The translations under genes and the position numbers were made by a program. Source: Caulobacter sp. 602-1 (GTDB lineage: Bacteria > Pseudomonadota > Alphaproteobacteria > Caulobacterales > Caulobacteraceae). Taken from it: a DNA stretch of 64,000 bases. Below are positions 28,095-36,986 of the stretch, piece after piece (position 1 is the first letter of the stretch; every line of letters begins with the position of its first letter). The notes under the pieces are model-generated. The model did not search any database. It was not told the origin of the DNA and saw only the letters and a program-made list of their open reading frames with translations. The stretch is taken from contig NZ_RRYI01000004.1 of assembly GCF_003931565.1 (NCBI RefSeq), positions 186,001 through 250,000 of the forward strand, read 5' to 3'.

Positions 28095-29003
28095 TCAGAT
28101 CCGCAGACGTTGCAGGTATCCGTAGGACTTGCGGATCTCCGCAAGCGGATCGTTCGACCGGTCGTACTCGACATAGAAGTGTCGCACGCCGCTGCGCCGG
28201 GCCGCGCTGATCAGCGCGGCGATCGGCAGCACGCCGTCCCCGACCGCGGCGAAGTCCCGGTCAGGTTTCATGTCCTTGACGTGGCAGGCCCGAAAGCGGT
28301 CGGCGTAGCGGGTGAAATAGGCCACGGGATCGACGCCCGCCTTGCTGGCCCAATAGAAGTCGAGCTCGAACTTGACCAGGGCCGGATCGGTTCCCTTCAG
28401 GATCAGGTCGAGGATGACGTCGTCTCCAAACCGCCTGAACTCGCGATCGTGGTTGTGAAAGGCGAAGACCAGCCCTTCGCGCCGGCAGAGCGCGCCGGCC
28501 TGGTTGAAGAGGGCAATGAAGGTGTCCAGCCTGGCGCGATCGGCAAGATGCGCCTCCAAGAGGATGGGCCAGATCACATAGGTCTGCCCGAGCGCCTTGG
28601 CGCTGACGACGGCTTGCTCGACGAGCGGCATCACGGTCTGGGGCGTGAAGGCCGCGCTATAGGCGGCCCTGACGCCCTCGGTCGTGGTTTCGCGCCGGGC
28701 CCAGGCCGAGAAGGCCGCGTAGAGCGAGGGCGGCGCCAAATGCTGGGAGGGCGACCTGAGGCCGTACTTTTCGAAGGTCGCGCGCACGGCGGCCGGATCG
28801 CGACCGAAGCTGCCAATGGTCTCGACCTCCTTGTAGCCGATCGCGGCGACCTCCCTGAGGGCGCCGTCGAAATCGCGCTCCAGAGGTTCAAGCACGGTGA
28901 ACAGCTGCACGCCCCAGGGCTGGGCCGGCCAGGCGGCTTCAGCCAAGGACGCAACGCCCATGGCGCCGGCGCCCAGGAGCTTGCCGAAGGTTCTGCGATC
29001 CAT
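28095..29003 (-). CDS. Sugar phosphate isomerase/epimerase-like TIM-barrel protein, Tat-type N-terminus
   Basis: A 302-residue protein that begins with a twin-arginine-like leader (MDRRTFGKLLGAGAMGVA). A xylose-isomerase-like TIM barrel follows, with family motifs FAFHNHDREFR, VKFELDFYW and FRACHVKDMKPD that normally hold metal ligands. GAGGA precedes the ATG at 29003. It is 51 bp downstream of the hydratase gene on the same strand, so both are probably one operon divergent from iacH. Substrate unknown. Export by Tat would place it in the periplasm, which fits glycoside or sugar-acid processing better than a step in ring cleavage. Confidence 0.8.
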   Translation of the reverse strand: MDRRTFGKLLGAGAMGVASLAEAAWPAQPWGVQLFTVLEPLERDFDGALREVAAIGYKEVETIGSFGRDPAAVRATFEKYGLRSPSQHLAPPSLYAAFSAWARRETTTEGVRAAYSAAFTPQTVMPLVEQAVVSAKALGQTYVIWPILLEAHLADRARLDTFIALFNQAGALCRREGLVFAFHNHDREFRRFGDDVILDLILKGTDPALVKFELDFYWASKAGVDPVAYFTRYADRFRACHVKDMKPDRDFAAVGDGVLPIAALISAARRSGVRHFYVEYDRSNDPLAEIRKSYGYLQRLRI

Positions 29004-29053
29004 GCTCTTCCTCCTCGATTCCAGACTTGGCGGGCAAGTCCTGGTCGGCGTGT

Positions 29054-29890
29054 TCATCGGCCTGGCGCGGACCAGGGCGCAAGCGGGCGGGCGAGGGCCT
29101 GGATCTCGCCCGCCCCGCCAAAGCGAGCCGTCAGGCGCTGGCCGGCGGACACCGGATGGATGCCGGTCGTCGCGCCGGTCGAGATCAGCGCGCCGCGCCG
29201 AAGAGGGCGTCCCAGGTCGTTGGTCTTGTTGATGGCGAACGCCAAGGCCGCGGCCACGCCGCCCGGAAGTTTCCCCGCGCCGCCCGCGCCGACTCTGACG
29301 CCATCGATCAGGGCCTCGCAGACAATGGCGTCAAGATCGGCGCGGGCGGCGACAGCGGGGCCCAGGATCAGACCCAGGTTGTTGCCGAAGGCGGCGATCG
29401 ACAGCAGGGGCGAGCGCGCGTTCAGGTTCGGCGCGGGGCTTCCGGCGATCTCGACGCCCAGATGAATCTGGTCAACCAGCTCCAGAACGTCTTGCGGCGC
29501 ATGGACGCTGTGCGGAGCGACATCCTGGGCCAGCCTGACGACAAACTCGACTTCGAGGGCCGCCTCACCGCCCTCGATCACATCGAAGCCCATGACCTCC
29601 TGGTCGCTTTGGGCGGTCTGGACGCTGGAAGCGAAGATGGGCCCAACGAAGCGGTCGTCCTCGACGCCGAGCCCGGCTGGATCAGCGATGCGGCCAACCT
29701 TCCAGCCGGCGACCTCCTCACCCCAGGCGCCGATGGCCGCGGCTTGGCCCGCATAGGCCTGGGCCAGCGTCGCCGGTTGACCGGCCTCGAACGGCTCGAA
29801 GGCCAGGCCGCGGCGTCGGGCCTGGGCGAGGCGCGCGCCGAACGTGATGGGTGACCACGGCAAATCCGCTGGTCGGGTCTCTAGAGGCAT
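29054..29890 (-). CDS. 2-keto-4-pentenoate hydratase-like protein (MhpD/fumarylacetoacetase superfamily)
   Basis: A 278-residue protein of the hydratase/decarboxylase family. It shows AAIGAWGEEVAGWKVG, the acidic metal-binding segment EAALEVEFVV, and GNNLGLILGP and GALISTGATTGIHPV near the C-terminus. Relatives hydrate 2-hydroxypenta-2,4-dienoate or decarboxylate oxalocrotonate in meta-cleavage pathways. AAGGGAGA precedes the ATG at 29890. It is transcribed divergently from iacH with the IacR-like sites between them. IAA degradation by the iac route yields catechol, so a role in lower catechol meta-cleavage is plausible; no ring-cleavage dioxygenase gene was seen in the window. Confidence 0.8.
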   Translation of the reverse strand: MPLETRPADLPWSPITFGARLAQARRRGLAFEPFEAGQPATLAQAYAGQAAAIGAWGEEVAGWKVGRIADPAGLGVEDDRFVGPIFASSVQTAQSDQEVMGFDVIEGGEAALEVEFVVRLAQDVAPHSVHAPQDVLELVDQIHLGVEIAGSPAPNLNARSPLLSIAAFGNNLGLILGPAVAARADLDAIVCEALIDGVRVGAGGAGKLPGGVAAALAFAINKTNDLGRPLRRGALISTGATTGIHPVSAGQRLTARFGGAGEIQALARPLAPWSAPGR

Positions 29891-29910
29891 CGGCGGTCTC
29901 CCTTGGGTGG

Positions 29911-29932
29911 ATAACTTGAACATTCAATTATT
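29911..29932. promoter_or_regulatory. Putative IacR operator in the hydratase/iacH divergent promoter (proximal to hydratase)
   Basis: The core TTGAACATTCAA (29916-29927) is an inverted repeat of TTGAA around two bases, with A/T-rich flanks as at 27896. Its GAACATTCAA decamer is identical to the one at 39811-39820 before the TonB receptor gene. A weaker relative, TTGAAAATTCATCAA, lies at 29971-29985. The whole 309-bp gap 29891-30199 has no gene and appears to be a divergent regulatory region. Confidence 0.6.
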
Positions 29933-30114
29933 CATGAAGCAAGTTCCGAGAGGCGGTGGCGCGAGATTGCTTGAAAATTCATCAAAACCGATTGCCAGGG
30001 CCGGCGCGACGTTCGATAGTTGACATTTCACGTATGTCCGAAGCCTTCTGAGATTGCCGCCCGCCGCCAAAAGGTTGCGTTGGTTGGGGTTTCTCCGGAT
30101 ACCTTGCGAAAAAA

Positions 30115-30132
30115 TAGTTGAATGTTCATCTA
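30115..30132. promoter_or_regulatory. Putative IacR operator upstream of iacH
   Basis: TAGTTGAATGTTCATCTA is an inverted repeat with one mismatch between the arms (TAGTTGAA and TTCATCTA), same half-site as the other sites in this region. It is about 70 bp before the GTG start of iacH. Confidence 0.55.
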
Positions 30133-30199
30133 AATTGCGACACGTTTCCATCCCAATCGCGGCCTTGAAACCAAGGCGCGTGAACGCGCCGAGGATCTT

Positions 30200-31351
30200 G
30201 TGACATCTCCGTTTCTCGACATGATGACGATCGGCGGCCAGGGGCCGACCTTCGCGATCAAGGACAGCATCGACGTGGCGGGCCACCCCACGCGGCTGGG
30301 CAGCCTGGCGCTCGAACACGTCGCGCCCGCCGGCCGCCACGCCGATGTCGTCGAGGCCATCCTGGCGGCCGGCGGGCGGATTGTCGCCAAGGCCAAGATG
30401 CATGAGCTGGCCTATGGCGTGACCGGCGTCAACGCGGGCCACGGAACGCCGATCAATCCGCGCTGGCCCGATCTGATCCCAGGCGGATCCTCGAGCGGCT
30501 CGGCGGCCGCCGTGGCGGGCGGCGAGGTCGATCTAGCGCTGGGCACCGACACGGGCGGCTCCATTCGCGTTCCCGCCGCCTGCTGCGGCGTCTTCGGCCT
30601 CAAGCCGTCCTTGGGGCGGATCGCGCGGGGCGGCGTCACGCCAGAACGCTCGGACCTGGACAGTGTGGGGCCGATCGCGCCTTCGATGGCCGGTATTCAG
30701 CTGGCCATGACCATGATCGATCCCAGCTTCGATCCCTGCGCCCGGCTGGAAGCCCCGACGCTGGGACGGGTGGTGGTCGACGCCGATGACGAGGTGCTCG
30801 AAATCGTCGAGGCCGCGCTCGCTTGGACGGGCCTGCCGATGCGCACGGTCGTTCTGCCCGATCTCGAGCGGGCGTTCCAGGCCGGTCTCACCCTCATGGC
30901 TGGCGAAGCGTGGTCGGCCTACGGCCACCTGGTCGATGACCCGAGATTGGGCGCCGATGTCGCGGCGCGGTTGCGTCGCGCCGCGACGGTGACCCCGGAT
31001 CAATTGGCGGAGGCGCGCGCCGCCGGCGAGGCGTTCGCCCGGCAGGTCGACGACGCGCTGAAGGGCGTCGAGGCCCTGGTCTTGCCCACCTTGCCGTTCA
31101 CGCCGCTCTCCCTGGCCGCCGCGACGGATGCGGCCGCGGCCCTGGCCATCACCCGCCTGGTGCGACCGTTCAATGTCAGCGGCCATCCGGCGCTGACCAT
31201 CCCGCTGCTCTCGACGACGGGTCTGCCCGTGGGCCTGCAGATCATCGGGCGCCGTCAGGGCGACGACCACCTCTGCGCCATCGGCGAACGGATCGCCGAG
31301 CGCCTTGCCGATCTCACTCCGACCCCGATCCAACGAGACCCCGCCCGATGA
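30200..31351 (+). CDS. iacH: Amidase-signature family enzyme of IAA catabolism (IacH-like)
   Basis: A 383-residue amidase with the Ser-cisSer-Lys machinery: Lys21 in FAIKDSIDV, GGSSSGS at 95-101, and Ser121 in GTDTGGSIRVP. It starts with GTG at 30200 behind GAGGATC. In iac loci IacH is an amidase-like enzyme needed after ring opening of the oxidised indole. It heads the operon; its stop overlaps iacA by 4 bp, and the next eight genes have the full set of iac homologues. The family alone would allow other amides; gene context gives the assignment. Confidence 0.85.
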   Translation: MTSPFLDMMTIGGQGPTFAIKDSIDVAGHPTRLGSLALEHVAPAGRHADVVEAILAAGGRIVAKAKMHELAYGVTGVNAGHGTPINPRWPDLIPGGSSSGSAAAVAGGEVDLALGTDTGGSIRVPAACCGVFGLKPSLGRIARGGVTPERSDLDSVGPIAPSMAGIQLAMTMIDPSFDPCARLEAPTLGRVVVDADDEVLEIVEAALAWTGLPMRTVVLPDLERAFQAGLTLMAGEAWSAYGHLVDDPRLGADVAARLRRAATVTPDQLAEARAAGEAFARQVDDALKGVEALVLPTLPFTPLSLAAATDAAAALAITRLVRPFNVSGHPALTIPLLSTTGLPVGLQIIGRRQGDDHLCAIGERIAERLADLTPTPIQRDPAR

Positions 31352-32505
31352 GCGCCATGCCTTCCCTCTCTCCCGTCACGCCGCAGAGCTTGGCCTCGTT
31401 CGAAGCATTGCTCGCCGATATTCGCGCCCGGCGGGCCGAGATCGAGGCGCGCCAGGCGATGCCGGGCGACATCGTCGCGGCCTTCCAGGCCCATGGCGTC
31501 TATCGCGCCTTGGTGTCGCGCCAATTCGGCGGCGACGCCCGCTCGCCGGCGGAGTTCTGCCGGATGATCGAGGCGATCTCCCGCGCCGACGGCTCGGCCG
31601 GCTGGGTCGCCAGCTTCGGCGCGGCGGCGACCTACCTGGCCAGCCTGCCGCTGGACACGCTCAAGACCATCTACGCCGACGGTCCCGATGTCGTGTTCGC
31701 CGGCGGTCTGTTTCCGCCGCAGCCGGCGGCGCGCACGCCCGAAGGATTGCGGGTGTCGGGGCGCTGGCGGTTTGGCAGCGGCAGTCCCGGAGCCAGCTTG
31801 ATCGGCGTGGGCGTGGTCATCAAGGACGACGAGACCGGCGGCCTGCCGCGCATGGCCGTCCTGCCCGCCGACAAGGTGACGATCGAGCCCAACTGGAACG
31901 TGATCGGCATGCAGGGCACGGGCAGTCACGACCTGGTGGTCGAGGACGTCCTGGTGCCCGAGGACTGGACCTTCATCCGCGGCGGCGCGCCCACGCTGGA
32001 CGAACCCCTCTATCGCTATCCGGCCATGGCCCTGGCGGCCCAGGTCCTGGCCGTCGTCGGCCTGGGCGTGGCCCGCGCCGCGCTCGACGAGATCGTCGAG
32101 ATGGCGTCGGTGAAGACCTCGATCACCGGCGGGCCGCGCCTGGGCGATCGACCCTGGACCCAGATCGAGGTCGCGCGCCAGGAGGCGTCCCTCAACGCCG
32201 CGCGGTCCTGGTTCTACGAGGCCACCGAGGCGCTGTGGGCCAGGGTCCAGGCCGGCCAAGCCCTGACGGCCGCCGACGTCACGCCGATGCGTCTGGCGTC
32301 GATCCATGCCGCCCAGGTCGCCGCACAAGTGGCTCAGGCGGTCTTCAGGCTGGCCGGCACGACGGCGATCTTCGTCGATCACCCGCTGTCGCGGCATGTG
32401 CGCGACGCCATGGTCGTCTCCCAGCACGCCTTCCTGTCCGAAGGTCATCAGCAGGCGGCCGGGCGCATCCTGCTGGGGGGCGAGGGCGCCCCGAGCTTTC
32501 CCTGA
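31348..32505 (+). CDS. iacA: Acyl-CoA-dehydrogenase-like flavin monooxygenase (IacA-like)
   Basis: A 385-residue flavoprotein of the acyl-CoA dehydrogenase fold, in the branch (HsaA/HpaB-like group D) that uses reduced flavin to hydroxylate aromatic rings. Visible signatures are AIAEAISRADGSAGW-type helix (MIEAISRADGSAGWVASF), GRWRFGSGSPGASLIGVG, and the C-terminal QAVFRLAGTTAIF and LSRHVRDAMV. IacA starts IAA degradation by oxidising the indole ring, with flavin supplied by the reductase IacG (36987). ATGA overlap with iacH. Confidence 0.85.
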   Translation: MSAMPSLSPVTPQSLASFEALLADIRARRAEIEARQAMPGDIVAAFQAHGVYRALVSRQFGGDARSPAEFCRMIEAISRADGSAGWVASFGAAATYLASLPLDTLKTIYADGPDVVFAGGLFPPQPAARTPEGLRVSGRWRFGSGSPGASLIGVGVVIKDDETGGLPRMAVLPADKVTIEPNWNVIGMQGTGSHDLVVEDVLVPEDWTFIRGGAPTLDEPLYRYPAMALAAQVLAVVGLGVARAALDEIVEMASVKTSITGGPRLGDRPWTQIEVARQEASLNAARSWFYEATEALWARVQAGQALTAADVTPMRLASIHAAQVAAQVAQAVFRLAGTTAIFVDHPLSRHVRDAMVVSQHAFLSEGHQQAAGRILLGGEGAPSFP

Positions 32506-32540
32506 TCCCCGCTGTCTCCTCCTGTCCAAGGCCTGATTTC

Positions 32541-32912
32541 ATGTCCGAGATCCAACCCAAGATCCGCACCCTGTTTTGCATGGCGGTGCTGCAGACCTTC
32601 TTCGACCTTCCCGCCAGCGAGATCGGCGGCGTCTGGCAGGCGACCGGTCGGATGTTGCGCGGCATCGCCGACATTCCCGGGGCCGAGATCCTCGGCACGC
32701 TCGACGATGACCAGACCATGGTGGGAACCTCGCCCGCGGGCTGGCCCTGGACGTTCTACATCCTGGCCGACATGCCCGATCGCGACAGCGTCGTGGCCGC
32801 CTGCAACCTCTTTCGCACGATCGAGGTGGGCGAGCATCGTCTCTGGAAATACATCCGCGTCGAGGCCCGCCTGGGCCGCGAGCTGGTGATCCCGGCCGCC
32901 GCGCGCGACTGA
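32541..32912 (+). CDS. iacB: Small IacB-like protein
   Basis: A 123-residue protein without a recognised catalytic motif. Its place between iacA and iacI and its size match IacB, a small protein conserved in iac loci. It contains a ferredoxin-like alternation of strands (FYILADMPDRDSVVAACNLFRTIEVGEHRLWKYIRVEARLG). ATG 32541 is chosen because the frame upstream is the shadow of iacA; the gap to iacA is 35 bp. The exact reaction is not evident from the sequence. Confidence 0.75.
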   Translation: MSEIQPKIRTLFCMAVLQTFFDLPASEIGGVWQATGRMLRGIADIPGAEILGTLDDDQTMVGTSPAGWPWTFYILADMPDRDSVVAACNLFRTIEVGEHRLWKYIRVEARLGRELVIPAAARD

Positions 32913-32920
32913 GCCGGACC

Positions 32921-33457
32921 ATGAGCGCCCTGACTCTGCTCGAACGGCTCCAGGCCCTGGAAGATCAGGCCGCCATCCGGCGGCTGATGGCCCGCTACAT
33001 GGAGCTGTGCGACCACCTCGACGCGGACACGCCCATGGACGAGCTCGGCGACCTTTTCACCGAGGACGCGGAGTGGGCGGGCAAGGGCGAGCGATATGGC
33101 CAGGCTTTCGGCGGTCATCACGGGCGGGCCGCTATCGTGGCCATGCTCGACGCGTATCGCGGTCGCCCGCCTCACTTCGCGTTCAACGCCCACTTCCTGA
33201 CCTCCGAGGTGATCGAGGCAAGCGGCGATCAGGCGAGCGGCGCCTGGATGATGCTGCAGACCTCGACCTTCGCGAGCGGCGCCTCGTTTCTGACGGCCGC
33301 GCGTCTGTCGGTTCAGTTCCGGCGCGAAACCGCGCGCTGGCGCATCCACCGCTTCGCCACCGCCAATCTCTTCAGCCGGCCCGTGGACGCCTGGAACACC
33401 GCCGATGCGCTTCCCACGCCCGGTCTCCACCTCCAATCAACGGACATGACCACATGA
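32921..33457 (+). CDS. iacI: SnoaL/NTF2-like protein (IacI-like)
   Basis: A 178-residue SnoaL-like alpha+beta-barrel protein: EDQAAIRRLMARYMELCDHLD, then LFTEDAEWAG, and the C-terminal WRIHRFATANLFSRPV. The fold is used by small ring-modifying enzymes and by beta subunits of ring-hydroxylating dioxygenases. Position between iacB and iacC matches IacI. It ends in an ATGA overlap with iacC. Confidence 0.82.
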   Translation: MSALTLLERLQALEDQAAIRRLMARYMELCDHLDADTPMDELGDLFTEDAEWAGKGERYGQAFGGHHGRAAIVAMLDAYRGRPPHFAFNAHFLTSEVIEASGDQASGAWMMLQTSTFASGASFLTAARLSVQFRRETARWRIHRFATANLFSRPVDAWNTADALPTPGLHLQSTDMTT

Positions 33458-34734
33458 CGAGCCAGACCTCGCCCGAGGCGACCCCCACGCCTGGGGGCCT
33501 CGCCGACCTGGTGCGCCCCGATCGCGTGCACAGCCAGCTCTATCGCGACCCGGCGCTCTTCGATCAGGAGATGGACAAGATCTTCGACAAGACCTGGGTG
33601 TGGGTCGCCCACGCCAGCGAACTGCCCGAGGCGGGCAGCTACAAGACCGCCTTCGTTGGCCGCCACCCGGTGATCGTCAACCGCGACCGCCAGGGCAAGA
33701 TCAACGTCCTGCTCAACCGCTGCCGTCACCGCGCCGCCACGGTCTGCGAAGCGCGTCGCGGCAAGGCCAACAGCTATGTCTGCCCCTACCACGGCTGGAG
33801 CTATGCGCTCGACGGCTCGCTGCGAGGCGTGCCCTATGCCGAAGGCTATGAAGACACGCTCGACAAGAGCCAGTTCCCGCTCGTGGCCCTGAAGGTCGAC
33901 CAATACCAGGGCCTGATCTTCGCCTCGCTCAATCACGACATCGAGCCGCTCGAGGACTTCCTGGGCGAGGCCAAGCCGTGGATCGATCTCTTCATGAAGC
34001 AGGACGCCGGCTTTGGCGTGAAGACCGCCGGCGAGCACAAGTTCCGCTTCCCGGGCAACTGGAAGATCCAGCTGGAGAACACCACCGACGCCTACCACTT
34101 CCCGCTGGTCCACAAGTCGTTCCTGACCTCTTTGGACGACGACACCGAAGAGCTGTTCGACGTCCTCAACCAGGGCGGTTTCGTCCAGGATCTGGGCAAC
34201 GGCCATAGCGTCATGGTGATGATCCCCGACCTCGTCGATCTCGACGAGAACCTGGAGGCGCCCATCCCCGAGCGCTTCGAGGCCTTGGCCCAAGAGCTGG
34301 CGCGCGACTATCCCGACGACGTGGTTCGCAAGGTGGTGCGCGCCGTCGGCGGCACGGGCTTCAACCTGAACCTCTTCCCGAACCTGGCCTGCTCGATGGC
34401 CTTCTTCCGGGTCCTGCGCCCGGTCGCGGTCGACGAGACCGAGATCAGCCACATCGCCATCACGATGGACGGCGGTCCGGCGGCGGGCAATCGGGCGCGG
34501 CTGCGCCTGCATGAGCACTTCCAGGGGCCCATGGGCTTTGGCAGCCCCGACGACGCCGAGGCCTGGGCCCGGGTGCAACGCGGCTCGGCCGCCGGCTCGG
34601 ACGTCTGGATCATGCTCAATCGCGGCCTGGACGCGCAGGGCGTCGACAACCGCGGCGCTGGAACCGGCGACGTGAGCGCCGAGACGGGGATGCGCTCGGC
34701 CTATCGGATGTGGAAGAGGATGATGACGGCATGA
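33454..34734 (+). CDS. iacC: Rieske ring-hydroxylating oxygenase alpha subunit (IacC-like)
   Basis: A 426-residue oxygenase. The Rieske centre is Cys90-x-His92 and Cys110-x2-His113 (CRH ... CPYHGWSY). The mononuclear iron site contains His215 and His220 in NTTDAYHFPLVH with an Asp expected further on. IacC with IacD and the reductase IacF dioxygenates the oxidised indole intermediate. ATG 33454 overlaps iacI, and the stop overlaps iacD. Confidence 0.9.
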   Translation: MTSQTSPEATPTPGGLADLVRPDRVHSQLYRDPALFDQEMDKIFDKTWVWVAHASELPEAGSYKTAFVGRHPVIVNRDRQGKINVLLNRCRHRAATVCEARRGKANSYVCPYHGWSYALDGSLRGVPYAEGYEDTLDKSQFPLVALKVDQYQGLIFASLNHDIEPLEDFLGEAKPWIDLFMKQDAGFGVKTAGEHKFRFPGNWKIQLENTTDAYHFPLVHKSFLTSLDDDTEELFDVLNQGGFVQDLGNGHSVMVMIPDLVDLDENLEAPIPERFEALAQELARDYPDDVVRKVVRAVGGTGFNLNLFPNLACSMAFFRVLRPVAVDETEISHIAITMDGGPAAGNRARLRLHEHFQGPMGFGSPDDAEAWARVQRGSAAGSDVWIMLNRGLDAQGVDNRGAGTGDVSAETGMRSAYRMWKRMMTA

Positions 34735-35225
34735 CCGGCCAGACCAACACCGCCGCCTCGAGCCTGCTCGACGCCATGAGCTTCATCTGGCGCGAAGCCG
34801 AACTGCTCGATCGTCGAGAGTATCCGGCCTGGCTGACGCTGTGGCGGACCGAAGGGATCTATGTGATCCCGATCGACCCCGACACCGAGGACTTCGACAA
34901 CAGTCTCAACTACGTGCTCGACAACGACGAGATGCGCCGAGCGCGTGTCGCGCGCCTGATGAGCGCCCATTCCATGTCGGCGACCGCGGCGGCGCGCACG
35001 GCTCGGACCGTGTCGCGGTTCGTCGTGGTCGCCGATACGGCCCACGCCATGACCGTGCGCTGCGTCCAGCATCTGGTGGAGACCAAGCGCGACGTCCAGC
35101 GGACCTACGCGGCCGAGATCACCTATGACCTGGCGCGCGGCGTCGAAGGCCTGCTGATCGAACGCAAGGTCGTGCGCCTGATCAACTCGACCGACGCCTT
35201 GGGCGGCGTCGCCTATCTGTTCTAG
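34731..35225 (+). CDS. iacD: Ring-hydroxylating oxygenase beta subunit (IacD-like)
   Basis: A 164-residue beta subunit with the usual opening SFIWREAELLDRREYPAWLTLW and strands VSRFVVVADTAHAMTVRC and GLLIERKVVRLINS. It pairs with the alpha subunit encoded directly upstream (ATGA overlap). It has a structural role in the hexameric oxygenase. Confidence 0.88.
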   Translation: MTGQTNTAASSLLDAMSFIWREAELLDRREYPAWLTLWRTEGIYVIPIDPDTEDFDNSLNYVLDNDEMRRARVARLMSAHSMSATAAARTARTVSRFVVVADTAHAMTVRCVQHLVETKRDVQRTYAAEITYDLARGVEGLLIERKVVRLINSTDALGGVAYLF

Positions 35226-35233
35226 GCGCGCCC

Positions 35234-35974
35234 ATGACCCAAACAGCGATTGTGACCGGCGCGGCCCAGGGATTGGGGGCCGCCATCGCCGCCGACCTGG
35301 CGGCCGAGGGCTACAACGTCGCGCTCGCCGACATCGACCTGGACGGCGCGTGCGCCTTGGCCAGCGAACTTGATCCGACCGGCGTTCGCGTCCTGGCGCT
35401 GGCCCTCGATGTCCGCGATCCCGCCGCCTTCGAGGCGGCGGCGGCGGCGGTCGAAGCCCGTTGGGGCGCGTTCCAGGTCCTGGTCAACAACGCCGTGGTC
35501 ACGGTCGCCAAGCCGGTGCTGGAAATCACCGCCGACGAGTTCGACGCGGTCCTGGCCGTCAACCTGCGCGGCGTGTTCATCGGCAGCCAGATCGCCGGGC
35601 GGCGGTTCAAGGCGGCCGGCTACGGCCGCATCGTCAACCTGGCCTCGCTGGCGGGGCAGAACGGCGGCGCGGCCACCGGCGCCCACTACGCCGCCTCCAA
35701 GGGGGCGATCATCACCTTGACCAAGGTCTTCGCCCGCGACCTGGCGGCCCATGGCGTCACGGTCAACGCGGTCGCGCCTGGTCCGTTGGACCTGCCCTCC
35801 GTCCGTCGGACCGTGCCCGCCGACAAACTGGCGGCCATCGTCGAGACCATTCCCGTCGGGCGGCTGGGCGCGCCAGCGTTCGTCGCCCGGATGGTCAGCC
35901 TGTTGGCCTCGCCCGAAGCCGCCTCCGTGACGGGGGCGACCTGGGACGTCAACGGCGGCCTCTACATGCGCTAG
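35234..35974 (+). CDS. iacE: Short-chain dehydrogenase/reductase (IacE-like)
   Basis: A 246-residue SDR with the cofactor motif TGAAQGLGAA, NNAV in place of NNAG, and the catalytic Tyr152-x3-Lys156 (YAASK). The Asp at the end of strand 2 (LADIDLDG) suggests NAD(H) preference. In iac loci the SDR IacE acts on the hydroxylated intermediate. It lies 8 bp after iacD. Confidence 0.88.
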   Translation: MTQTAIVTGAAQGLGAAIAADLAAEGYNVALADIDLDGACALASELDPTGVRVLALALDVRDPAAFEAAAAAVEARWGAFQVLVNNAVVTVAKPVLEITADEFDAVLAVNLRGVFIGSQIAGRRFKAAGYGRIVNLASLAGQNGGAATGAHYAASKGAIITLTKVFARDLAAHGVTVNAVAPGPLDLPSVRRTVPADKLAAIVETIPVGRLGAPAFVARMVSLLASPEAASVTGATWDVNGGLYMR

Positions 35975-35989
35975 CTGCGAGATCCCCTG

Positions 35990-36949
35990 ATGAGCGACAC
36001 CGTTCTGAACCTGAAAGTCGCCCGGCGGGTCGAGCATCCGGGCGACATCGTCGCCGTGGACCTCGTCGCCGAGGATGGGGCGGCGCTGCCGGCCTTCACC
36101 GCTGGCGCCCATGTCGACCTGCATGTCGCGCCCGGGCTTGTGCGGCAATACTCGCTGCTGGGCGATCCGGCCGTGCCGGACCGCTATCGCCTGGCCATAC
36201 TGCTCGACCCGGCCTCGCGGGGCGGTTCGCGCGCCGCCCATCGGCTGCTGACGCCCGGCGCGTACGTCAAGGTTGGCGCCCCGCGCAACCACTTCCCCTT
36301 GGCCGAGGCGGCCACCCGATCGGTCCTGGTCGGCGGTGGAATCGGGATCACGCCGATGCTGGCCATGGCCCATGCCTTGGCGCGGCGGGGCGACGCCTTC
36401 GAGCTTCGCTACTGCACCCGCTCGGCGGCCCGCACGGCCTTCCTGGACGAACTGGCGAAGGCGCCGTTCGCGAACCAGGTGCGGGTGCATCATGACGATG
36501 CCGAGCCCGCCCAGCGCTTCTCGCCGGCGCAGGATTTGCCGTCCCCGGCCGCGGGCCTGCATCTCTATGTCTGCGGTCCCGCCGGCTTCATGGATTGGGT
36601 GATCGAGCAGGCTCGCGCCCTCGGCTATCCCGAGGGGGCCATCCATCGCGAGTACTTCAGCGCCGAGGTCGACACCAGCGGCGGCGCCTTCGAGGTGGTC
36701 GCCGCCCGTTCAGGCAAGACCCTCAGGGTGGGGGAGGGGGTCTCCATCGTGGCCGCCTTGGCCGCCCAGGGCGTCGACATCGAGGTCTCGTGTGAGGAAG
36801 GGGTCTGCGGAACCTGCCTCGTCAATGTCCTCGAAGGCGAGGTCGACCATCGCGACGTCTACCTGACCGACGCGGAAAAGGCCGCCCATGACCAGATGCT
36901 CGTCTGCTGCTCGCGCGCCAAGTCCGCGCGCCTCGTCCTGGACGTGTGA
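35990..36949 (+). CDS. iacF: Phthalate-dioxygenase-reductase-type electron transfer protein (IacF-like)
   Basis: A 319-residue class IA oxygenase reductase: FMN-binding region with RQYSLLGDP, NAD region with GGGIGITPM and CGPAGFM, and a C-terminal plant-type [2Fe-2S] domain with CEEGVCGTC and the fourth Cys near the C-terminus (VCCSR). It feeds NADH electrons to the IacCD oxygenase. It is 15 bp after iacE. Confidence 0.9.
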   Translation: MSDTVLNLKVARRVEHPGDIVAVDLVAEDGAALPAFTAGAHVDLHVAPGLVRQYSLLGDPAVPDRYRLAILLDPASRGGSRAAHRLLTPGAYVKVGAPRNHFPLAEAATRSVLVGGGIGITPMLAMAHALARRGDAFELRYCTRSAARTAFLDELAKAPFANQVRVHHDDAEPAQRFSPAQDLPSPAAGLHLYVCGPAGFMDWVIEQARALGYPEGAIHREYFSAEVDTSGGAFEVVAARSGKTLRVGEGVSIVAALAAQGVDIEVSCEEGVCGTCLVNVLEGEVDHRDVYLTDAEKAAHDQMLVCCSRAKSARLVLDV

Positions 36950-36986
36950 GCCTGGACTCTTCGTTCCCCAATCCCGGAAAGATCCC

